DNA from: Rothia sp. HMSC078H08
Lineage (GTDB): Bacteria > Actinomycetota > Actinomycetes > Actinomycetales > Micrococcaceae
Length of the DNA: 64,000 bases
Direction of reading: 5' to 3'
Assembly: GCF_001808955.1 (NCBI RefSeq)
Contig: NZ_KV795255.1
Coordinates: 1-64,000 of the forward strand
Shown: positions 58,323 through 64,000 of the stretch, piece by piece
How positions within the stretch are numbered: the stretch's first letter is position 1
Layout of the letters: every line of letters starts with the position of its first letter
Translations under genes and position numbers: made by a program
Notes under the pieces: generated by a model
What the model saw: only the letters and a program-made list of their open reading frames with translations
What the model was told of the DNA's origin: nothing
Databases searched by the model: none

Positions 58323-60074
58323 TTGATTCGCCCCGACGGAAAACTCACTCACGACCTCGATCCAATTGACCACGGCCCCAAGGACGCCTGCGGCGTCTTC
58401 GGTGTCTGGGCTCCCGGCGAGGACGTGGCAAAGCTAACCTACTACGGCCTGTACGCGCTCCAGCACCGCGGCCAGGAATCAGCAGGTATCGCAACCAGTA
58501 ACGGCAAACGCATCCACGTGTACAAAGATATGGGACTGGTCTCCCAGGTCTTTGACGAAGCCACCCTCAGTTCCATGCCCGGCGACCACGCTATCGGCCA
58601 CGCCCGATACTCCACCACCGGCGCATCCCACTGGGCTAACGCACAGCCGACTCTCGGTACCACCCCGCACGGTACGCTCTGCCTGGCGCACAACGGTAAC
58701 CTCACCAACTCGGCAGACCTCTACGAGCGTCTGATTGAAAAGAACGGCGGCAAGCCCCCCAAGCACGGCGAACTCGCCCAGGGCAACACCACCGACACCG
58801 CACTCGTCACCGCCCTGCTGGCGGAGCACGACTTCGACTCCCTCGAAGAAGCAGCACTCGACCTATTGCCGACCCTTCGCGGTGCTTTCTGCCTCACCTT
58901 CATGGATGAGCACACCCTCTACGCTGCACGCGACCCGCAGGGTGTACGCCCCCTCGTGCTCGGTCGTCTGGAGCGTGGCTGGGTTGTCGCATCCGAAACC
59001 GCGGCACTTGATATTGTCGGTGCGTCCTTCGTGCGTGAAGTGGAGCCCGGCGAGCTCATCACCATTGATGAGAACGGTCTGCGTTCCCAGCGTTTCGCAA
59101 AAGCTAAGCCCGCCGGTTGCGTCTTCGAGTACGTTTACCTCGCTCGCCCGGACACCACCATCTCCGGCCGTAGCGTCTACGAATCCCGCGTAGAAATGGG
59201 CCGTCAGCTTGCCCGCGAACACGCTGTTGAAGCTGACCTGGTCATGCCCACTCCCGAATCCGGTGTTCCGGCTGCTATTGGTTACGCCGAAGAGTCCGGC
59301 ATTCCCTACGGTAACGGCCTGGTCAAGAACGCCTACGTGGGCCGAACCTTCATTCAGCCCTCGCAGACTATCCGCCAGCTCGGTATTCGACTCAAGCTGA
59401 ACCCGCTCAAGTCTGTGGTTGCCGGTAAGCGCCTCGTCGTTATTGACGATTCCATTGTTCGCGGTAACACTCAGCGTGCCCTCGTGCGTATGCTCCGCGA
59501 AGCTGGCGCGAAGGAAGTGCACGTGCGCATCTCCTCCCCGCCCGTGAAGTGGCCTTGCTTCTACGGTATTGACTTCGCTTCCCGCGCGGAGCTGATCGCT
59601 AACGGCCTGTCCGTGGACGAAATCGCTTCCTCCCTGGGTGCCGATTCGCTCGGCTTCATCTCTCAGGACGGCATGATGGCAGCCACCGAGCAGCCCGCCG
59701 AAAACATGTGCACCGCATGCTTCACCGGCAAATACCCGATTGAGTTGCCGAGTGAGGAACGACGCGGCAAGTCCCTCTTCGACTCCGCGGAGAAGGGCAA
59801 GGGCGGACCCCTCGCCGGCAAGGCAGCTGAGGTAACCGTGGAGCGCCCCGTCCCCTCCAAGCCTGAGCATGCTGAGGCCGTCTCCATTGAGACCCGCGAA
59901 GGCACCGAAACTCTCGAAACGAAGTTCGACCCTTCCGCAGTACAGGTTGCCGCAGACGACGCCGGTATGGGCATGTGCAACCCCGGCCCCGACGCCGACC
60001 TCGAGGCATTGCTCACCGAGCAGGACCGCATCCCCGCAAACTCCTCCGCTACCGCTACCCCGAAGGAATCCTAA
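58323..60074 (+). CDS. purF: amidophosphoribosyltransferase
   Basis: First committed step of purine synthesis (PRPP + Gln to phosphoribosylamine). The start is a TTG at 58323, as no ATG or GTG is in frame nearby. A propeptide precedes the nucleophile cysteine in DACGVFGVW (about 23). PRPP loop LVVIDDSIVRGNTQRA. Cysteines in GCVFEYVY, KWPCFYG and MCTACFTG give the 4Fe-4S cluster of the B. subtilis-type enzyme. The C-terminal 80 residues past IELPSEE are a variable acidic, Ala/Glu-rich tail, longer than usual. Overlaps purM by one base (TAATG). Confidence 0.96.
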   Translation: MIRPDGKLTHDLDPIDHGPKDACGVFGVWAPGEDVAKLTYYGLYALQHRGQESAGIATSNGKRIHVYKDMGLVSQVFDEATLSSMPGDHAIGHARYSTTGASHWANAQPTLGTTPHGTLCLAHNGNLTNSADLYERLIEKNGGKPPKHGELAQGNTTDTALVTALLAEHDFDSLEEAALDLLPTLRGAFCLTFMDEHTLYAARDPQGVRPLVLGRLERGWVVASETAALDIVGASFVREVEPGELITIDENGLRSQRFAKAKPAGCVFEYVYLARPDTTISGRSVYESRVEMGRQLAREHAVEADLVMPTPESGVPAAIGYAEESGIPYGNGLVKNAYVGRTFIQPSQTIRQLGIRLKLNPLKSVVAGKRLVVIDDSIVRGNTQRALVRMLREAGAKEVHVRISSPPVKWPCFYGIDFASRAELIANGLSVDEIASSLGADSLGFISQDGMMAATEQPAENMCTACFTGKYPIELPSEERRGKSLFDSAEKGKGGPLAGKAAEVTVERPVPSKPEHAEAVSIETREGTETLETKFDPSAVQVAADDAGMGMCNPGPDADLEALLTEQDRIPANSSATATPKES

Positions 60075-61219
60075 TGAGCGAGAACACCACCACCGTAACC
60101 TATGCGAGCGCAGGTGTTGACGTAGAGGCTGGCGATCGCGCCGTTGAGCTGATGAAGGGCGCTATCAAGGCGACCCACAACTCCTCCGTCGTTGGTGGCG
60201 TGGGCGGCTTCGCGGGCCTGTACGACGTCTCCGAGCTGGTCAAGTACCGCAAGCCCTACCTGGCTACCTCCACCGACGGTGTGGGCACCAAGGTCGCTAT
60301 CGCGCAGGCTCTGGATATTCACGACACCATCGGCTACGACCTGGTCGGTATGGTCGTGGACGACATCGTCGTGTGCGGCGCTAAGCCCCTGTTCATGACC
60401 GACTACATTGCCACCGGCAAGGTCGTTCCTGAGCGCATCGCTGATATTGTGCGCGGTATCGCGGGCGCATGTGCACAGGCTGGCACCGCCCTGGTTGGCG
60501 GCGAGACCGCTGAGCACCCCGGTCTGCTCGCTGAAGACGAGTACGACGTTGCGGGCGCAGCAACCGGCCTGGTCGAGGCGGACGAGCTGCTCGGCCCCGA
60601 CCGCGTGCGCGAAGGCGACGTGCTGATTGCTATGGCGTCCTCCGGTATTCACTCCAACGGCTACTCCCTGGTCCGCAAGGTCCTGAACGTTGCCGGTTGG
60701 GGCCTGGAGCGCCAGGTGGACGAGCTGGGTCGCACCATCGGTGAGGAACTGCTCGAGCCCACCCGCGTGTACGCTGCGGACTGCCTGGACCTGGCGGCGG
60801 CGTTCCCCGTCAACGGCGAAGACGGCACCACCGGCAGCGGTGTACGCGGCTTCTCCCACGTGACCGGCGGCGGCCTGGCCGCTAACCTGGCTCGCGTTCT
60901 GCCCCAGGGCCTGGAGGGTCGCGTGGACCGCTCCACCTGGCAGATTCCCGCGATCTTCTCCCTGATCGGTTCGCTGGGCAACGTGCCCCTTGCCGACCTG
61001 GAGCGCACCCTGAACCTGGGCGTGGGCATGATCGCTATCGTTGACCCCTCCGTGGCTGAGGCTGCTACCAAGCGCCTGAACGACCGCGGTATCCCCTCCT
61101 GGATTATGGGTGATGTTGTTGCCGCTGGCGAGCCCGAGGCAAACAGCGCGGACTACATTCAGGGCGCTAAGGGCGTGGACGGCGGCGCGGTTCGCCTGCT
61201 GGGCTCCTACGCTTCCTAA
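60074..61219 (+). CDS. purM: phosphoribosylformylglycinamidine cyclo-ligase
   Basis: AIR synthetase, fifth step of purine synthesis, ATP-dependent ring closure of FGAM. 381 residues. Seen: TYASAGVDVEAGDRAVELMK, LATSTDGVGTKVAIAQ, DLVGMVVDDIVVCGAKPLFMTDYIA, ALVGGETAEHPGL, IAMASSGIHSNGYSLVRKVL and GFSHVTGGGLAANLAR, matching the PurM fold and dimer sites. ATG at 60074 shares a base with the purF stop, so translation is coupled. A strong terminator follows. Confidence 0.97.
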   Translation: MSENTTTVTYASAGVDVEAGDRAVELMKGAIKATHNSSVVGGVGGFAGLYDVSELVKYRKPYLATSTDGVGTKVAIAQALDIHDTIGYDLVGMVVDDIVVCGAKPLFMTDYIATGKVVPERIADIVRGIAGACAQAGTALVGGETAEHPGLLAEDEYDVAGAATGLVEADELLGPDRVREGDVLIAMASSGIHSNGYSLVRKVLNVAGWGLERQVDELGRTIGEELLEPTRVYAADCLDLAAAFPVNGEDGTTGSGVRGFSHVTGGGLAANLARVLPQGLEGRVDRSTWQIPAIFSLIGSLGNVPLADLERTLNLGVGMIAIVDPSVAEAATKRLNDRGIPSWIMGDVVAAGEPEANSADYIQGAKGVDGGAVRLLGSYAS

Positions 61220-61274
61220 GGACGCTTTCTCCAGTAGGTAGCGAGCGCCAGCTTGCTGGTGCTGATGATTCTAT

Positions 61275-61316
61275 AGACCGGGGCGGTCACCCATGCGGTG
61301 GCCGCCCCGGTCTTTG
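61275..61316 (+). terminator. terminator after purM
   Basis: AGACCGGGGCGGTCACC pairs with GGTGGCCGCCCCGGTCT (one wobble), then TTTG. Confidence 0.88.
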
Positions 61317-61860
61317 TGTGTCTACCGGCGGGGCGTGCTGTCCCGTGTGTTTGATGCCAGCTTTTTATTTATTTTCACGCGTATTTCAGGCTATTTTTAT
61401 TTTTTGCTATCAACTGCATTTTTAATGCATTCTAGTGCTTACACCACAGTGTTAAAACATTTATTTCTCTCCCCTGTCAGCAAGAGGTGCCGCATATCCT
61501 GCCTCGTATACTCCAACCCTCAAGCTTTACTTACATAAACCCTCAACCATTGGGCACTATTCAGCCTCCAGAGGTTGATTTTCTGCACATTAACCCGTGA
61601 AAAGCACCTCAAAAATCCCTCAAGTTCACCTTGAAGTGATACCTTAGAAATGTACGTTGCACACCGTCCAAAAAGGGTTCTTTCGGTACGAAAAAGGGTC
61701 TACAAAACACTATTCCCTCACCCTATTTATTACTTCAGCGCGCCCAAAAACAGGCCCCTTTTGTCGCCCCGTAAAACCCTATCCGCACCCCGTGCGCCTG
61801 CAGACGGAAACACCAGTACACATCACACAGTCCGCATACCACCTACATCAGGAGAACCAG
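61317..61860. other. AT-rich region upstream of the protease
   Basis: No supported gene. An inverted repeat TCAAG-TTCAC-CTTGA lies at about 61620-61634, and the sequence between 61370 and 61640 is AT-rich, so the protease promoter and a regulator site are probably here. Confidence 0.4.
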
Positions 61861-63822
61861 ATGAGGCTTCCATACATCGGCGCGCAGCGCACCGAAACAC
61901 CTCCTCGCCGCTACCCCGATAACTGCCGCACCGATAACCGCCACCGCAAGCGCCCCGCACGCGCGGCACTGAGCCTGCTCGCCGCCGGCGCCATCCTCTT
62001 CGGAGGCGACCTGCCCGCCGTCCTCGCGCAGGCACCCAGCGACGAAGCCATCCTGGCAGCAGCTCAGGCGGCACCCCAGATCGAAGGTCCCGTCAGCCCC
62101 CTCACCCTCGCGCGCAACGGCGCGGCACGCCCCAACACCCCCACCGCGGCGGCACCCGGAACGCTCCCCCAGCAGGTGTTCGACCGATTCATCGTCACCT
62201 ACACCAACGAAGCCAAGCAGCGTAAAATGCAGCGCGACGGCGACTGGGACGCAGTCCGCGGCATTGTTGACGACATCATGGACACCGTCGAGGTCGTCAG
62301 CGAAGCGCTGAACGTCGATACCAAGTTCCTGCACAACACCTCCACCGATGACGCCGTCATCCAGACCTCCAAAACCCTCAACAAAAACGAGGCGAAGGAG
62401 TTCATGGCGAAGGTCGCCTCCGACCCGGACGTAGCCTCCGTCGAGCCCGACTACATCAACTACCCCGCTGCAGAGGGCGACATCACCTTCCAGTTCAACG
62501 ACCCGCAGTACAGCAAGCAGTGGAACCTCACCAACCCCACCACTGGCGTGCAGAACACCGGTAACGCACGCCTGCGCCGCGGCGCAAACGTGAAGGTTGC
62601 CGTGCTCGACACCGGCTACGTGCCGCACCCCGACCTGGTCACCGGCATGGCGAACGGCTACGACTTCGTCAGCGACCCCCTCAGCGCCCGCGACGGCGAC
62701 GGCCGCGACCCCAACCCCAAGGATGAAGGCGACTACGCGCCCTACAACCTCTGCAAGGATCAGGCGAACGCCCACACCTCCACCTGGCACGGCACCAGCG
62801 TTGCCGGCATTATCGGCGCCCGCGGCAATAACGGCATGGGCATGGTTGGTACCGCCGACCTCGCCCGTGTGCAGCCCGTGCGCGTGCTGGGCCGATGCGG
62901 TGGCCGCACCTCCGACATTGCCGACGCCATCATTTGGGCTGCCGGCGGACACGTTGACGGCGTGCCGGACAACACCTACCCCGCCAAGATTATCAACATG
63001 TCCATCGGCACCGTAACCCAGTGCCCCGCCGCTTACCAGCGCGCCATCAACATCGCCCGCTCCAGGGGTGCAATCGTGGTCGCCGCGGCAGGTAACGGCA
63101 ACACGGAGGCCTCCAAGTACGCGCCCGCCAACTGCATGGGCGTCATCACGGTTGGTGCAACCACCAAGGCTGGCACGCGAGCTTCGTTCTCCAACTACGG
63201 CACGAGGGTTAACATCTCCGCGCCGGGTGAAAACATCCTCTCCCTGTCCATGAAGAGCCTTGACCGCCCGGATTACACTAAGTTCAGCTACGACTACGAG
63301 AGCGGCACCTCCATGGCGGCACCGCACGTCTCCGCTCTGCTGGCGCAGCAGCTGGTCAACGGCACCTCCATCACCACCAAGCAGGTTGAGGAGGCGTTCA
63401 CCCTCGCGGGGGGAAACCGCATCAAGTGCGATAAGTATTTCTGCAGCCGAGGTATTATCAACAGCTTCAACCTGGCTAAAAAGGCTGGAAACCTGGACGC
63501 GAACGGTAGGGTGACCTACCTGCGACCGCGCAAGACAATCAAGGTGATCTCTAAGGGATTGAGTGCAGGCGCATCTAACACTAAGATTGCCGATAGAGCC
63601 GCCGACGACGAGGCAGCCGAAGCAACCGCAGAAGCTCTCACGGCAGGAGCCAACGGCGAGAGCCTCACCGGTGACTACGACCGGATTCCCGGCGCACCCG
63701 CCATGGAAATCCCCGAAGATGCCCAGGTCTACGACCTGAACGGTGACGCCGAGCCCATCACCCAGGACGAACCGCTAGTCACCAACCCCGCCCAGAAGCC
63801 CCGCGAGGTCAATGAACAATAA
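61861..63822 (+). CDS. secreted S8 family serine protease (subtilisin-like)
   Basis: 653-residue secreted peptidase. A long basic signal region ends in RAALSLLAAGAILFGGDLPAVLA. An inhibitor-like propeptide follows, including FIVTYTNEAKQRKM and VASDPDVASVEPDY. Catalytic triad: Asp in VAVLDTGYVPHPDL (about 250), His in WHGTSVAGIIGARGNNG (about 310), Ser in GTSMAAPHVSALLAQ (about 484). Cysteines in NLCKDQ, LGRCGGR, TQCPAAY, ANCMGV, IKCDKYFC allow disulfides. The 110-residue C-terminal tail is acidic, Ala/Glu-rich and lacks an LPxTG or membrane anchor. ATG chosen for AGGAG eight nt upstream. Confidence 0.93.
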   Translation: MRLPYIGAQRTETPPRRYPDNCRTDNRHRKRPARAALSLLAAGAILFGGDLPAVLAQAPSDEAILAAAQAAPQIEGPVSPLTLARNGAARPNTPTAAAPGTLPQQVFDRFIVTYTNEAKQRKMQRDGDWDAVRGIVDDIMDTVEVVSEALNVDTKFLHNTSTDDAVIQTSKTLNKNEAKEFMAKVASDPDVASVEPDYINYPAAEGDITFQFNDPQYSKQWNLTNPTTGVQNTGNARLRRGANVKVAVLDTGYVPHPDLVTGMANGYDFVSDPLSARDGDGRDPNPKDEGDYAPYNLCKDQANAHTSTWHGTSVAGIIGARGNNGMGMVGTADLARVQPVRVLGRCGGRTSDIADAIIWAAGGHVDGVPDNTYPAKIINMSIGTVTQCPAAYQRAINIARSRGAIVVAAAGNGNTEASKYAPANCMGVITVGATTKAGTRASFSNYGTRVNISAPGENILSLSMKSLDRPDYTKFSYDYESGTSMAAPHVSALLAQQLVNGTSITTKQVEEAFTLAGGNRIKCDKYFCSRGIINSFNLAKKAGNLDANGRVTYLRPRKTIKVISKGLSAGASNTKIADRAADDEAAEATAEALTAGANGESLTGDYDRIPGAPAMEIPEDAQVYDLNGDAEPITQDEPLVTNPAQKPREVNEQ

Positions 63823-63870
63823 GCTATCCGCTACCGGCTTCGCACCAGGCCCAGTCGACAGCGCATAGTA

Positions 63871-63906
63871 AAAGCCCCCGATGAGAGAACTCATCGGGGG
63901 CTTTTC
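63871..63906. terminator. bidirectional terminator after protease
   Basis: AAAGCCCCCGATGA pairs with TCATCGGGGGCTTT, then TT; A-run on the other side serves the minus-strand gene. Confidence 0.88.
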
Positions 63907-63939
63907 GTGTCTAAACCCTAACTCAACTAGCGGAAATGA

Positions 63940-64000
63940 CTAGCGGTGATTACCGGTCGCGAAGCCCAAGTAACCATTGTTCAGGTAGCCATTGTTCGGG
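63940..64000 (-). CDS. 3' end of a repeat-containing protein (partial)
   Basis: Runs off the window. The last 20 residues read PNNGYLNNGYLGFATGNHR and stop at 63940. The NNGYL pentapeptide occurs twice in tandem, suggesting a Gly/Asn/Tyr-rich repetitive C-terminus of a surface or secreted protein. Only the end is visible, so the product cannot be named. The terminator at 63871 is in the right place for it. Confidence 0.5.
   Translation of the reverse strand, partial: PNNGYLNNGYLGFATGNHR

Overview
This is chromosomal sequence from a high-GC actinobacterium of the Micrococcaceae type, most like Rothia. That assignment is an inference from protein character and gene neighbourhoods: GTG and TTG starts, leaderless promoters, an actinobacterial tad locus beside a DUF1998 helicase, and MarP, GlxR/Crp and PonA2-like genes in an order I recall from Mycobacterium tuberculosis (topA ... 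helicase-tad ... nth-NUDIX-marP-crp-RidA-ponA-phosphoesterase). No rRNA, CRISPR array, transposase or intact prophage was seen. One tRNA-Pro is present.

Layout. 1-2.2 kb: an AT-rich foreign-looking patch with two unrecognised membrane proteins that share a near-identical start leader. 2.3-9.6 kb: Ppx/GppA phosphatase, topoisomerase I, a flavin/PPOX-like protein, a large methyltransferase and a pyrimidine-dimer glycosylase. 9.6-11 kb: a scarred locus with a very GC-rich cmtR-type metal sensor and a collapsed cation-efflux gene, set between a deleted copy of a luciferase-like gene and a duplicated 3' end of the glycosylase gene. 11.4-16 kb: a Tat-secreted protein, the full luciferase-like oxidoreductase, and trhO with a GyrI-like protein. 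16.2-24 kb: DUF1998 helicase and a compact tad pilus locus with fused TadB/TadC. 24-33.4 kb: DNA polymerase A paralogue, NUDIX, nth, aroQ, marP, crp/glxR, second NUDIX, RidA and DUF4177. 33.4-40.6 kb: class A PBP, metallophosphoesterase and a heterodimeric ABC exporter. 40.7-46 kb: tRNA-Pro, a DUF418-like membrane protein, a CPA2 antiporter, and a membrane molybdopterin oxidoreductase with a long, foldable 5' leader. 46.3-53 kb: a lactate regulon (lutCBA divergent from lactate permease, then a FadR-type GntR regulator) with operator-like palindromes in the divergent region. 53-61.2 kb: purine synthesis (purC, purD, purF, purM) with SemiSWEET, asparaginase and a sterol-carrier-family protein. 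61.9-64 kb: a secreted subtilisin-like protease and the 3' end of a repeat protein.

The most interesting candidates are the structured leader RNA plus 8-codon ORF before the molybdopterin oxidoreductase (44.29-44.43 kb), the fossil metal-resistance insertion (9.85-10.88 kb), the AT-rich two-membrane-protein patch, and a repeated signature in which a TANNNT -10 box sits 6-7 nt before the start codon of a dozen genes, implying leaderless mRNAs.
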